DNA from: Dietzia natronolimnaea
GTDB lineage: Bacteria > Actinomycetota > Actinomycetes > Mycobacteriales > Mycobacteriaceae
Length of the DNA: 64,000 nt
Direction: 5' to 3'
Assembly (NCBI RefSeq): GCF_002289575.1
Contig: NZ_NTGA01000007.1
Span: forward strand, 1 to 64,000
Part shown: piece after piece, positions 42,785 to 56,549 of the stretch
Position numbering within the stretch: the stretch's first letter is position 1
Layout: every line of letters starts with the position of its first letter
Position numbers and translations under genes: made by a program
Notes under the pieces: model-generated
Database searches by the model: none
Told to the model about the DNA's origin: nothing
Seen by the model: only the letters and a program-made list of their open reading frames with translations

Positions 42785-44317
42785 ATGACGAAACCTCCAG
42801 GATCCGAGCCTGCCGCCGGATGCGCTGCCGAGAGTGCCGCCGAACCCGCCCGCGAATCGCGGCGCGGCCGGCCACGCCGTCGTCGAAGGAGCGGTCTGAT
42901 CCCTGTCGCCCTCGCGGCCGCGGTCACCCTGGTGCTCGGCGGAGCATCCGTCGCCCGGGCCGTCTCCGCCTCGCCCCTGGACGCTCATACCGACCTCGAG
43001 TTCTCCCTCGACGGCACCACGTGGTCGGACGCGCCGGACCTCGTCCTGGGGTCGTGGGGGTGCGACCTCGCCGGCGGGCCCGCGCACACCGATCCCGAGG
43101 GTGCGATCGGGGGCACCCCCGGGGTGGACCCGTGTTCGATGGCGCCGGGCCAGTCGATCGACAGGACCTATCACGTCCGCAACGCCACCTTGACAGGGCG
43201 GACCGGGCGATACGCGGTGGGGGTCGGCGACTACCTCGTCTCCGGCGAGGCCGAGTTCGACGTGGGCAGCACCCTCACAGGCGCCGTTGAGGTCGACTCC
43301 CGGACCGTGACCCTCTACGGCGCCGACACGCCCCGCGCCGACGAGTCCCCGGCTCGCGGGACTACGGTGGCGGCTCTCGACCTCGCTCCCGGGCAGACGG
43401 CGACGGTGGTCGACCAGGTGTCAGTGCCCCTCGATGTGGAGAACTACACGCAGCGGCAGAGCGTGAGTCCGATGATCTGGGTGTCCTTCTCCGACATCGG
43501 TGTGGTGGACACCGACGGAGACGGTCTGCCCGACCTCGTCGAGGACCAGCTCGGCCTCGACCCCACCGACCCGGTCAACCGCCTGCCCGACGGCAGGATC
43601 GGCCGGAGCTTCGGGCCCGAGCCGTTCCTGCCTTTGGCGTCCGAGGGGAGTGTGCTCGACGTGGATCACTCGACCCTCCCGCCCGGTCTCAGGCTCGAGG
43701 ACGGGGTCCTGGTGGGCACGCCCACGAGGGCCGGGACCTACGACATCGGGTTCACCGTCACCCTGCCCGACGGGGCCACCTACGAGTCCGTTCGACGAGT
43801 GGTGATCCGTCCCGGACCCGGCGGTGGCTCCGTGGACCTGCCCGACCTCATCTGGCCGGTGGTGATCGTCGGGGTGATCGGACTCATCCTGGGTCCGGCG
43901 CTCGGGTCCCTGGGTGGGTCCCTGGGTGGGGTGATCGGGGACTCACTCGGCGGCTCACTGGGTGGAGGGACGGGTGGATGGCCCGGTGGGTCGGCCGGCG
44001 GGTCCCCGGACGGGTCATCCGACGGCTCGGCCTCATCCGGTTCCGCACCCGGCGACTCTGCGCCCGTGTCCCCGCCGCGCTCCCCGTCCTCCCCGGCGGG
44101 CCCCGGTGGCACCGGCGAGCTCCCCGCGAACGTGGTGACGCCGCGCGAGGGCGCGCCGTCGTCGGAATGGTCGCGTGCCAACTCCCAGGTGCACGGGTCG
44201 CTGGCGGAGACCGGTGTGGGAGCGACGGAACTGCTGCTCTGGGCCCTCACCGCCGCTGCGGCGGGAGTGACCCTGATCCTGCTGGCCAGCCGGCGGCGCC
44301 GCGAGCCCGAGGACTGA
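42785..44317 (+). CDS. cell-wall-anchored surface protein with LAETG sorting signal
   Basis: A 510-residue exported protein. An Arg-rich start (RRGRPRRRRRSG) and a hydrophobic segment (LIPVALAAAVTLVLGGASVARA) form the signal. The mature part begins LEFSLDGTTWSDAPDLVLGSWGCD and is beta-rich. Then come a calcium-loop-like DTDGDGLPDLVEDQLGLDPTDP (thrombospondin type 3/EF-hand style), a putative Ig domain (STLPPGLRLEDGVLVGTPTRAGTYDIGFTV) and a Gly/Ser-rich stalk. It ends with LAETG (about 473-477), a hydrophobic helix and RRRREPED. LAxTG is the motif of class E sortases. A TM-like stretch (IWPVVIVGVIGLILGPALG) before the stalk is odd. Confidence 0.82.
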   Translation: MTKPPGSEPAAGCAAESAAEPARESRRGRPRRRRRSGLIPVALAAAVTLVLGGASVARAVSASPLDAHTDLEFSLDGTTWSDAPDLVLGSWGCDLAGGPAHTDPEGAIGGTPGVDPCSMAPGQSIDRTYHVRNATLTGRTGRYAVGVGDYLVSGEAEFDVGSTLTGAVEVDSRTVTLYGADTPRADESPARGTTVAALDLAPGQTATVVDQVSVPLDVENYTQRQSVSPMIWVSFSDIGVVDTDGDGLPDLVEDQLGLDPTDPVNRLPDGRIGRSFGPEPFLPLASEGSVLDVDHSTLPPGLRLEDGVLVGTPTRAGTYDIGFTVTLPDGATYESVRRVVIRPGPGGGSVDLPDLIWPVVIVGVIGLILGPALGSLGGSLGGVIGDSLGGSLGGGTGGWPGGSAGGSPDGSSDGSASSGSAPGDSAPVSPPRSPSSPAGPGGTGELPANVVTPREGAPSSEWSRANSQVHGSLAETGVGATELLLWALTAAAAGVTLILLASRRRREPED

Positions 44318-44412
44318 GACGACGAGAGGTGGGGACCCGAGGGCCGGGGTCCGGACACCGGGAAACCGATCGCCGGGCATCCGAGGTCCGGGGATCCGAC
44401 ACCCTGACGGCG

Positions 44413-47986
<3,574 letters not shown>

Positions 47987-47990
<4 letters not shown>

Positions 47991-49465
47991 AGGTACTCCC
48001 TGATCCGGGGGGCGATCCCCACGATGACGGCGAAGGCGGCGAGCGCGGACAACGCCATGATGAGGTCCGGCCCTGTGGCAGAGGTACGCCGTGCGTTGTC
48101 GATACGTGTGCGCAGGGTGTCGCGGGCCTCCTCGATCGCGTCCTGCATCGACTCGTCGAACTCGTCGAAGGCGGCCCCCGAATCGCCCTCGCCCTGTCCC
48201 GAGGAGATGAGGATCGCCCCCTGGTAGTCACCTTGCTGATACAGCGAATCCGCGCGGTTCTGCGCGGCCATCCACTCGTCCAGGGCCTCGATCGCGCTGG
48301 TGACGGCGCCGTCTCCGTCCAGGCTGGTGCGGCTGCGGGACTCCTCGTCGGAGTCGAGGTAGACGGTCAACGTGTCGCGGACGCCGCCCAGGATGGCGGC
48401 CCGTTCGGCCGCGGACCCCTCGGGATCGGTCCGCCGCACCAGGTTCAACGTCTCCTGCGCGCGCACCTTCTGGGCGTTGATCCGCTGTCGGGTCAGTTCG
48501 TTCATCGGAGCCGCGCCCTCGGACAGTCCGCGCGCGTTGTTGTTGGCGGCCAGGAACCCGGCGATCATGGTGAGCAGGAAGGTCGCCACCATGAGCACCG
48601 AGGCCAGCGCCAACGCGGGGTTGACCCGCCGCCCGGTGATCTTCCACAACCACTGTTGCAGCAGCACCAGCACCGCGATCGCCAGCCCCAGCAGCACGAA
48701 GGATCCCCATGGCGGCGAGGACCACTCGCGGTCGGACTCCCCGACGGAAGTCGACTGGCGGTCGTACAGGTCGGCGGCCGCGGGAAGGATCGTGTCCTGC
48801 ATGAGGGTGGAGGCCGACGCGAGGTACGCCGAACCGACCGGGTTGGCGACCCGGTTGTTGGTCCGGGCCGTCTCCACGAGTCCGGTGTAGGTGGTCAACT
48901 GGGCGTTGATGTGCGCGAGTTGGTCGATCGACTCCTCGTCCGAGCGGTCGAGGCCCTGCGAGGCGGCGATGATCGACGCCGAGGAGGCGGCGATGGCCTG
49001 CAGGTAGCGATCCCTGAGCTCGGCGGGTTCGATACCCCCGGTGATGAACGCGGTGTTGGCCGCCGAGTCGGCGATGGTCAGGGAGCTGTACAGGGTCTGG
49101 GAGGCGTTGGCCACGGGCTCGACCTCGGCCAGCAGGGTCTCGTGGTGGCTCTGGCGTTGGGTGATGGTCTGCGACGCCACGGTGCCGCCGAACAGCACCG
49201 CCACGATCGCGACCACCGCGAAGACCGACATCCGACCCGGCGTGGTGAGGGCGTCGTTCCAGAACCGTGCGGCCCGGCGACGCACCGGACGTCGGCGGCT
49301 GAACGCGATGTCCTCGGAGCCGGATCCCACGGACGTGCCCCCGCCGGGACCCCCGCCCGCCCCCGGAGTGGACCCGGAGCGCGCGCCCGGAGCGGAACCC
49401 GGCTGCGAGCCGGGCCTCGCGTCGCGTCTCTGCGTGAGGGTCGGGAGGCCCATCTGGTCACTCAC
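47987..49465 (-). CDS. glnX: GlnX membrane signalling protein
   Basis: A 492-residue membrane protein linking extracellular GlnH to cytosolic PknG (Rv0412c type). A Gly/Ser-rich cytosolic start precedes TM1 (FAVVAIVAVLFGGTVASQTI, about 81-100). A long extracytoplasmic helical region is followed by TM2 (GSFVLLGLAIAVLVLLQQWLW), TM3 (LASVLMVATFLLTMIAGFLAA), another helical region and TM4 (LIMALSALAAFAVIVGIAP). The layout resembles chemoreceptor-like sensors without a kinase domain. It is the first gene of the glnX-glnH-pknG operon, all overlapping by 4 bases, and divergent from the Nudix gene. Confidence 0.9.
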
Positions 49466-49626
49466 CTCCCGGTTCTCTCACCGCCGATGCCGGGGATCCG
49501 GTGGGCGTGTGTCCCAGGTTAGTGAAGTGGCGCGGCGGCGTCGGGCAGACTGGACGAGGAGTGCGCGGTTCCGCCCGATCCGGGGCGGATCCGATCCGGT
49601 GAGGCGTCCGGTGGAGTGGAGGACCA

Positions 49627-50709
49627 GTGGCCACGAGTGAGGGTGACGGTAACGGCTGGGTCGTGTCCGCGGGCGGCGACCGACGATGGGGACGCTTTGG
49701 TGCCGCGGGCCTGCTCCTGCGCGCGGCCGATCCGACGGATCCGGACATCCCGCTCGTCCTGTTGCAGCACCGTGCGGTGTGGACGGCCTCCGGTGACACC
49801 TGGGCCCTGCCCGGAGGAGCGCGTGACTCCTCGGAGGACGCGTCGCAGGCGGCCCTGCGGGAGACGCAGGAGGAGGCCGAGATCAGGCCCGCCGACGTGG
49901 TGGTCCGGGCCGTGCGGGTGACGTCTCGGATGCCCGGCACGGTGTGGCACCGGCCCGGGCTGGACATGCGCCACGTGTCCGAGATGATGCGTCGCCTGCG
50001 GCCCGACCAGAAGCACTCGGACGATCCGGCGGTCCGCGCCCGGACGATCCCGCCGCTGGTGCAGGAGTCGACCGACGCGGTGGAGTGGACGTACACGACC
50101 GTGGTCGCCGACGCCCCGCGCGCGCTGGAGACGGTGCCGAACAACGAGAGTCTGGAACTGCGGTGGGTGCCCGAGACCCGGGTCGCCGATCTGCCACTGA
50201 TGCCCGCGTTCGCCCAGGCCTGGGCGAACGGGCTCCGCTCCCGACCGGTGGAACTCGTGGTGGACGTGGCCAACGTCCTGGGCTCCCGGCCGGACGGGTG
50301 GTGGAGGGATCGGGCCGGCGCCACCGCGCGTCTGCTCGAGGAGCTGAGTACGACCATGCCCCGGACGGTCGAGCTGCCCGACGGGTTCGGGTGGGTGGCC
50401 CGCGCGCACGCCGTGATCGAGGGGGCCGCCAGACGGGCCGAGCACTCCGGTCCGTTCGTCGTCCACCGCGCGTCCGGTTCGGGCGACGACGCGATCGTCG
50501 ACCTCGCCACCGATCTCGCCACGGATCTCGCCCCAGGCATTGATATAGATCTCGATACAGGGCCCGCTGCCGTGCCCGCCGGAGACGGGGCCGGTGAGGG
50601 TGAGGCGGGCGGGTCCCGCCGGGTGGTCGTGGTGACGGCCGACCGGGGGCTGCGGGCCAGACTGCCGCCGGGCGTCGTCGCCGTCGGCCCCCGAGCTCTG
50701 CTCGACTAG
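49627..50709 (+). CDS. mutT3: Nudix hydrolase (MutT3-like) fused to a NYN/PIN-like domain
   Basis: The 360-residue protein has two parts. Residues about 15-205 are a Nudix domain: the box is GGARDSSEDASQAALRETQEEAEI (about 63-86), with the final Gly of the consensus replaced by Glu; mycobacterial MutT3 at this locus cleans oxidised nucleotides. Residues about 208-360 look like a NYN/PIN-type ribonuclease: VELVVDVANVLGSRPDGWWRDR, a variable Asp/Ala-rich loop, then RVVVVTADRGLRARLPPGVVAVGPRALLD with the acidic residues in the expected places. The GTG at 49627 follows GGAGTGGAGG. A 22-bp tandem duplication covers the stop codon. Confidence 0.85.
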   Translation: MATSEGDGNGWVVSAGGDRRWGRFGAAGLLLRAADPTDPDIPLVLLQHRAVWTASGDTWALPGGARDSSEDASQAALRETQEEAEIRPADVVVRAVRVTSRMPGTVWHRPGLDMRHVSEMMRRLRPDQKHSDDPAVRARTIPPLVQESTDAVEWTYTTVVADAPRALETVPNNESLELRWVPETRVADLPLMPAFAQAWANGLRSRPVELVVDVANVLGSRPDGWWRDRAGATARLLEELSTTMPRTVELPDGFGWVARAHAVIEGAARRAEHSGPFVVHRASGSGDDAIVDLATDLATDLAPGIDIDLDTGPAAVPAGDGAGEGEAGGSRRVVVVTADRGLRARLPPGVVAVGPRALLD

Positions 50710-50741
50710 GGACTGCGCCCTGCTCGACTAGGGACTGCGCC
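50698..50741 (+). repeat. 22-bp x2 tandem duplication across the mutT3 stop codon
   Basis: Units 50698-50719 and 50720-50741 are identical and each contains CTCGACTAG, so the stop region of the Nudix-NYN gene is present twice. Confidence 0.9.
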
Positions 50742-50794
50742 CCTTCCGCTGCCGTAGCACACGCCACGCCGCGGGCCGGGTGCACACTGGTGCA

Positions 50795-52615
50795 ATGACT
50801 CAGCCCCCCACGCCGCCCGAGATCCTGGTCGGACCCATGCTGCGGTACGTCGACAGCACGGACGCGACGGTGTGGCTCGAGGTGTCCGCGCCGTGCACGG
50901 TGACGATCCGGGCCGGGGACAGTGAGGCCTCCGAGCGATCGTGGGGTGTCCACGGGCACCACTTCGCGGTGCTGCACCTGCGTGATCTCGAGCCCGGGGT
51001 GGAGACGCCCTACCAGGTGGCGCTCGACGGCGCGCCCGCCTGGCCCGTGGAACCGGAGCGCCCCAGTGTCATCCGCACCCCGAGGGCCGACGACACCGTC
51101 CGCCTGGCCTTCGGGTCCTGTCGGCGTGGTGAGAGCCAGACCCCGGTGGCGTTGCGCCGGATCGGGGCCGACGCGCTGGTCGCGCTGGCGCACCAGATGG
51201 CCCGCACGCCGCACGACGACTGGCCCGATGCCATGCTGCTGCTCGGCGACCAGGTGTACGCCGACATCCCCAGCCGCGAGATCACCGAGCGGCTGGCCGC
51301 GCGTCGCCGTGCCGGTCAGGGGCCGCGGTCGGTGCGCGACTCCGCCGGGGACGGCGGTGACCGCGACGTGTCCGGGGAGATCTGCGACTTCGAGGAGTAC
51401 TCCTGGCTGTACCACGAGTCGTGGCGGGACCCGGATGTCCGCTGGCTGCTGTCGACCGTGCCCAGCTGCATGATCCTCGACGACCACGACCTGCGCGACG
51501 ACTGGAACTCCTCGCACGCCTGGCGCCGGGAGATGACGGCCCAGCCGTGGTGGCCTGAGCGCGTGAAGGGGGCGTTCGCCAGCTACTTCGTCTACCAGCA
51601 CCTGGGCAATCTCGCGCCGTGGGAGTTGGAGGCCGACGCGGTGTATCAGGCGGTGCGGTCCGCGGGATCCGATGCCGAACGCGAGCGGATCCTCGACGAT
51701 TTCGCCCTGTCCGCCGACGCCGACCGCGATACCGCGCGGTGGAGCTTCCGCCGCGACTTCGGCCGGGTGCGGGTGGTGATGCTCGACGTGCGTGCCTCTC
51801 GTCGGTTGGACCCCGGTGACCGACGAGTGATGGATCCGCGGGAGTGGGAGTGGGCGCGGGAGGCCTGCCTGGGGGCCGAGGTCGACCACCTGGTGATCGC
51901 GTCGTCCCTGCCCGCCTTCATGCTGCCGGCGCTGCACCACCTGGAGGGGTGGAACGAGGCGGTGAGCCGCGACCGACCGGACAAACCGCTGTCCGCCCGG
52001 ATCGGTGAGTGGGTGCGTCTGACCGTCGACCTCGAACACTGGGCGGCGTTCCGGAACAGTTTCGACGACCTGATCGGATTGCTCACCGAGGTCGCGGCCG
52101 GGGACCACGGCCGCCCGCCCGCGTCGATCCTCATGCTGGGCGGGGATGTCCACTGCTCGTATCTGGAGGAGGTCGACCTCACCGCGCCCCGGGCGCGGAA
52201 CTCGCCCACCAGGGTCCACCAGTTGGTCATGTCCCCGTTCCGCAATCCTCTACAGAAGTCGATCCGGATGGTCAACCGGATCTCGGTCCGGAATCCCGCG
52301 CCCGCGCTGACCCGCCGGCTCGCCGAGGTGGTCGGTGTGCGCGAGCCACAGGTGAGGTGGGACGTCACCGACGGGATCTGGTTCCACAACGGGGTCATGA
52401 CCCTTGTGCTGCGCGGCCGTCGCGCCACCGTCAAGGTGGAACACGCGTACGTGGAGTGGCCCGCACGCGGCCTGGGGAGGGTGCTGACGCTCGTACCCGG
52501 CCTGGCGCCGGACTCCTGGGGCCGGAGAGGACGACGACGACGAGGTGGGGACGACCTCGAGGCCAAGCCCCGTCAGGTCCTGCGCAGGACGCTGACCAAG
52601 GAGCTCACCGACTGA
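50795..52615 (+). CDS. PhoD-like metallophosphatase, cytosolic
   Basis: A 606-residue PhoD-like protein with no Tat or Sec signal, unlike the phoD product at 7464. An N-terminal beta domain (ILVGPMLRYVDSTDATVWLEVSAPC) precedes the phosphatase core: LAFGSCRRGE, MLLLGDQVYADIP, MILDDHDLRDDWNSS (metal ligands) and ILMLGGDVHCSYLEEV. The Arg/Lys-rich end (GRRGRRRRGG... RRTLTKEL) is unusual. The substrate is unknown; a phosphodiester in the cytosol is likely. CACACT (50783-50788) lies 6 nt before the ATG with no Shine-Dalgarno sequence, so the mRNA may be leaderless. It converges on thiE. Confidence 0.88.
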   Translation: MTQPPTPPEILVGPMLRYVDSTDATVWLEVSAPCTVTIRAGDSEASERSWGVHGHHFAVLHLRDLEPGVETPYQVALDGAPAWPVEPERPSVIRTPRADDTVRLAFGSCRRGESQTPVALRRIGADALVALAHQMARTPHDDWPDAMLLLGDQVYADIPSREITERLAARRRAGQGPRSVRDSAGDGGDRDVSGEICDFEEYSWLYHESWRDPDVRWLLSTVPSCMILDDHDLRDDWNSSHAWRREMTAQPWWPERVKGAFASYFVYQHLGNLAPWELEADAVYQAVRSAGSDAERERILDDFALSADADRDTARWSFRRDFGRVRVVMLDVRASRRLDPGDRRVMDPREWEWAREACLGAEVDHLVIASSLPAFMLPALHHLEGWNEAVSRDRPDKPLSARIGEWVRLTVDLEHWAAFRNSFDDLIGLLTEVAAGDHGRPPASILMLGGDVHCSYLEEVDLTAPRARNSPTRVHQLVMSPFRNPLQKSIRMVNRISVRNPAPALTRRLAEVVGVREPQVRWDVTDGIWFHNGVMTLVLRGRRATVKVEHAYVEWPARGLGRVLTLVPGLAPDSWGRRGRRRRGGDDLEAKPRQVLRRTLTKELTD

Positions 52616-52663
52616 CCGGGCACTCGCCGGCCCGCGACCTGTACCGCCCCGCGTGGTGGCGGG

Positions 52664-53389
52664 TCAGTCCAGCACCGAGCGCAGGTCGCGCGCCGCGGCC
52701 GTGGGGTCGTCCGCGTCGGTGATCGCGCGGACCACCACCGCCCGCCGGGCTCCCGCGGCCAGCACGTCGGGGAGGTTCTGCCGGTTGATCCCGCCGATGG
52801 CGAACCAGGGCTTGGCCCCGGGGTGGTCCGCCCTCGCCGCAGCGTGACCCACCAGGTCCAGGCCCGGAGCGTGGCGGCCGGGCTTGGTGGGCGTGGGCCA
52901 CACCGGGCCGGTGCAGAAGTAGTCGACCTGCGGGTCCGCCACCGCGGCGTCGACCTCCCCGGGGGCATGGCACGACAGGCCTATCACCACGTCGTCGCCG
53001 ACCACGCGGCGCGCCCATTCCACCGGCAGGTCGTCCTGGCCCACGTGCAGTACGTCCGCACCCGACGCCACCGCCACGTCGGCCCGGTCGTTGACGGCCA
53101 GCAACGCACCGTGCGAGTCGCACACCTCGCGCATCGCCGCCAGCGCGCGCAGCTCGTAGGCGGCCTCCAGCGGACCGTCCCCACGTTCACCGGGAGAGTT
53201 CTTGTCCCGCAGTTGCACGATGTCCGCACCACCGGCCAGCGCGGCGGCGACGTCCCGGCGCAGCGCCGGGAAGTCTCCGGACCACCCCTGCTCGCGCGCC
53301 TGCTCGTCGAGGTGTCGTCGTGCGTCGATGCAGAGGTAGAGCCGGGCGTCGGCGAGGCGGGAGCGGAGTCGGTCGGCGTGGGCGGTCAT
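52664..53389 (-). CDS. thiE: thiamine-phosphate synthase
   Basis: ThiE joins HMP-pyrophosphate and the thiazole phosphate to thiamine phosphate. The 241-residue TIM barrel shows [19 protein letters not shown] (substrate Arg/Asp/Lys), [54 protein letters not shown] and WFAIGGIN. The ATG at 53389 lies 7 nt after TACGGT (53397-53402 on the minus strand), so a leaderless mRNA is likely; a longer frame to 53443 was rejected. It is divergent from thiO with only 40 bases between the start codons. Confidence 0.95.
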   Translation of the reverse strand: MTAHADRLRSRLADARLYLCIDARRHLDEQAREQGWSGDFPALRRDVAAALAGGADIVQLRDKNSPGERGDGPLEAAYELRALAAMREVCDSHGALLAVNDRADVAVASGADVLHVGQDDLPVEWARRVVGDDVVIGLSCHAPGEVDAAVADPQVDYFCTGPVWPTPTKPGRHAPGLDLVGHAAARADHPGAKPWFAIGGINRQNLPDVLAAGARRAVVVRAITDADDPTAAARDLRSVLD

Positions 53390-53429
53390 GTGCGTAACCG
53401 TAGGCGATGGCCCCACTAGTCTGGACGAC
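53390..53429. promoter_or_regulatory. back-to-back thiE / thiO leaderless promoters
   Basis: The 40-base gap holds TACGGT for thiE (53397-53402, minus) and TAGTCT for thiO (53417-53422, plus), each 7 nt from its start codon. Each -35 region must lie in or beyond the other promoter, so the two polymerases should compete. No TPP riboswitch fits here. Confidence 0.6.
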
Positions 53430-54671
53430 GTGACTCCCGACACCGGACCTGCCGTCCCGAGGATCGGCGCCCGCCGGCTGGCCGTGATCGGCGGTTCGGT
53501 GATCGGCCTGGCCTGCGCGTGGTCGGCCGCCAGGACCGGGCTGGCCGCGGAGGTGGTGATTCACGAGCCCGACGACTCCGGCCCCGAGGGGGTGCCCTCC
53601 TCGGCCGCGGCGTGGGTGGCCGGCGGCATGCTCGCTCCGTTCAGTGAGGCCTGGCCGGGGGAGGAGGCGGTGTTCGCCCTCGGCGTGGACTCGCTCCGCC
53701 GCTGGCCGGAGATGCTGAGCGCGCTCGAACCCTACGTCCCGCCCGGTCCCCCCGTCCGGACCGCCACCCGCACCCACATGTTGGCCGTGGACGAGGCCGA
53801 CGCCCGGGACCTCGACATGGCCATGGAGTGGGCCGCTCGCCAGCCGGACCCCACCCGCGACGGCCCCGACTCGCGTCCGGGCTCCGCCGTGTTTCCGGGT
53901 TCGGCCGTACTGCAGTGCTCCGCGTCGCACCCGGGCCCCGGCATCACCGAGGCCGACCTGCGCCGGGTCACGCGGCGGGAGCTGCGCGAGGCCGAGCCGT
54001 CCCTGGCCCGCGTCGCCCGCGCCGCCTATCGGATGGACTCCGAGGGGGCCGTCGACAACCGCGTCCTGCTGGCCGCCCTGACCCGCGCGTGCCGCGCCGA
54101 GGGCGTGAGGTGGGTGCGCAGCGCGGTGACCTCGATCGACGACGTCGACGCGGACCGCATCGTCCTGGCCGCAGGTTCCGGGTCCGCCGACCTGGCGGGG
54201 TTGCCGGTGCGCCCGGTCAAGGGCGAGGTGCTCCGGCTGCGCGCCCGGCCAGGCTGCGAGGACCCGCCCCGAGGGGTGGTGCGGGCGTTCGTCCGCGGCA
54301 GGCCGCTCTACCTGGTGCCGCGCGACGGCGGTCTGGTCGTGGGCGCCACGCAGTACGAGCACGGAGACGATCGGCAGGTCACGGTCGCCGGGGTGCGCGA
54401 CCTGCTCGCCGACGCCGAGACGATCTTCCCCGGGATCGGGGAGTACGAGCTGGCCGAGGCCATCGCCGGGCTCCGGCCGATGTCGCCGGACAACCTGCCG
54501 TTCCTCGGCGCCGACCCCAGGGACCCGCGCCTCATCCACGCCACCGGTCATGGCCGCAACGGCATCGCGCTCACCCCGGTGACCGTCGCGGCGGTCTGGG
54601 CGGAGTTGCACGCCGTGCGCGGCCCGGCGGCTGCGCGCGCCGCCGCGCCGGACCGCTTCACTCGCGGATGA
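53430..54671 (+). CDS. thiO: glycine oxidase ThiO
   Basis: ThiO oxidises glycine to the imine used by ThiG for the thiazole ring. The 413-residue FAD protein has [22 protein letters not shown] (FAD loop), [51 protein letters not shown] and [15 protein letters not shown]... [15 protein letters not shown]. The GTG at 53430 is 7 nt after TAGTCT. It heads thiO-thiS-thiG. Two short Pro/Ser-rich inserts (residues about 140-160) are lineage-type. Confidence 0.94.
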   Translation: MTPDTGPAVPRIGARRLAVIGGSVIGLACAWSAARTGLAAEVVIHEPDDSGPEGVPSSAAAWVAGGMLAPFSEAWPGEEAVFALGVDSLRRWPEMLSALEPYVPPGPPVRTATRTHMLAVDEADARDLDMAMEWAARQPDPTRDGPDSRPGSAVFPGSAVLQCSASHPGPGITEADLRRVTRRELREAEPSLARVARAAYRMDSEGAVDNRVLLAALTRACRAEGVRWVRSAVTSIDDVDADRIVLAAGSGSADLAGLPVRPVKGEVLRLRARPGCEDPPRGVVRAFVRGRPLYLVPRDGGLVVGATQYEHGDDRQVTVAGVRDLLADAETIFPGIGEYELAEAIAGLRPMSPDNLPFLGADPRDPRLIHATGHGRNGIALTPVTVAAVWAELHAVRGPAAARAAAPDRFTRG

Positions 54672-54748
54672 GGTCTCCGGCACAGACCACTACGCTGGGG
54701 TCACACGTCACCACCCCGGGACGTCACGACCGTGCCGCAGGAGGCCCC

Positions 54749-55739
<991 letters not shown>

Positions 55740-55812
55740 CGCCGACGGGGTCGACAGGGTGAGAGTGCCCCGTGCCCCGTGCCCGGTGCTCTGTCGACGG
55801 CGCCCGGAGGGA

Positions 55813-56463
55813 TTACCGGGTCCGGGGAACCCTGCGCACCTCCACGCCGCCCATGAGCGCGAGCCCCGTGACCCGCACGACCGGGGCGCCCGGAGAGGCC
55901 TGCCGCACCGGTCGGGGGTCGGGCTTCCACCTGCCGGCCTCCTCGCCGAATCCGCCCATCAGACCGAGCCCCTCGACCACGACGTGGATGTCGTCCGGTA
56001 CATAGATCTCGACCCCGCCCATGATCGCGAAGGCGCGGATCGTGGTCTCGTGCGCCTGAAGAGAGGCCTGGCGCAGGTCGAGTTCGACCCCGCCCATCAC
56101 GGCGAACGCCGTGTGCTCGGCCGGGAGCGTCCACGCGCCCCTGCGCTCGCATCCACCCATGAACGCCAGTGACGACGACGGACCGGTGCCGCCGGTGACC
56201 CTCCGCTCGGGTGCCGCATCGTGGTGGAGCCCGGGTCGGGACTCGCCGTCACCGCGGGCGGGGGAGAGGTCGCGGGTGAGCTCGGCCAGGTCGGACTGGA
56301 ACAGCGCCCCGTACGCCTTGGTGGTGCGCTCGTCGAACTCCGCCAGGGTCAACCGTCCCTCCGAGTAGGACTGCTGGAGGAACCGCGCCGTCGCCTCACG
56401 CTCGTGGTCCGAGGCACGGATCGACGGGAGGTCAGGGCCGGGATCGTCGCGTGCGTCGTCCAT
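55813..56463 (-). CDS. DUF1707 / cell-wall-active-antibiotic-response-like protein
   Basis: A 216-residue protein. The N-terminal 60 residues are a DUF1707 domain (SIRASDHEREATARFLQQSYSEGRLTLAEFDERTTKAYGALFQSDLAELTRDL), common in actinobacteria. The C-terminal part is a repeat-built beta solenoid with LAFMGGCERRG, FAVMGGVELDL, FAIMGGVEIYVP, LGLMGGFGEE and LALMGGVEVRR, like the LiaF C-terminal domain (DUF2154). No membrane helix is seen, so unlike LiaF it is soluble or peripheral. It is divergent from an ABC exporter with an 86-base gap, which hints at a linked cell-envelope role. Confidence 0.83.
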   Translation of the reverse strand: MDDARDDPGPDLPSIRASDHEREATARFLQQSYSEGRLTLAEFDERTTKAYGALFQSDLAELTRDLSPARGDGESRPGLHHDAAPERRVTGGTGPSSSLAFMGGCERRGAWTLPAEHTAFAVMGGVELDLRQASLQAHETTIRAFAIMGGVEIYVPDDIHVVVEGLGLMGGFGEEAGRWKPDPRPVRQASPGAPVVRVTGLALMGGVEVRRVPRTR

Positions 56464-56549
56464 GTCACGAGAGTAAGCCCTGACACACCTGGGCGGGAGC
56501 TGAGCGGGAGGAACCCGCTATCCGGACCACGGCAGGCACACTGGAGCCC

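Noticed and set aside
49883-52219. 778-codon open frame on the minus strand
   Set aside because: It lies opposite the Nudix-NYN and PhoD-like genes, has no motif and is Arg/Gly/Pro-rich, as expected for the antisense of GC-rich coding DNA.
52610-52669. GACTGACC...GGTCAGTC dyad between convergent stops
   Set aside because: Only an 8-bp stem with a loop over 40 nt, mostly formed by the two stop regions; too weak to call a terminator.
55750-55798. GTCGACAG...CTGTCGAC dyad between thiG and the DUF1707 gene
   Set aside because: An 8-bp stem with a 33-nt loop of GTGCCCC repeats. It could be a terminator, but the evidence is thin.
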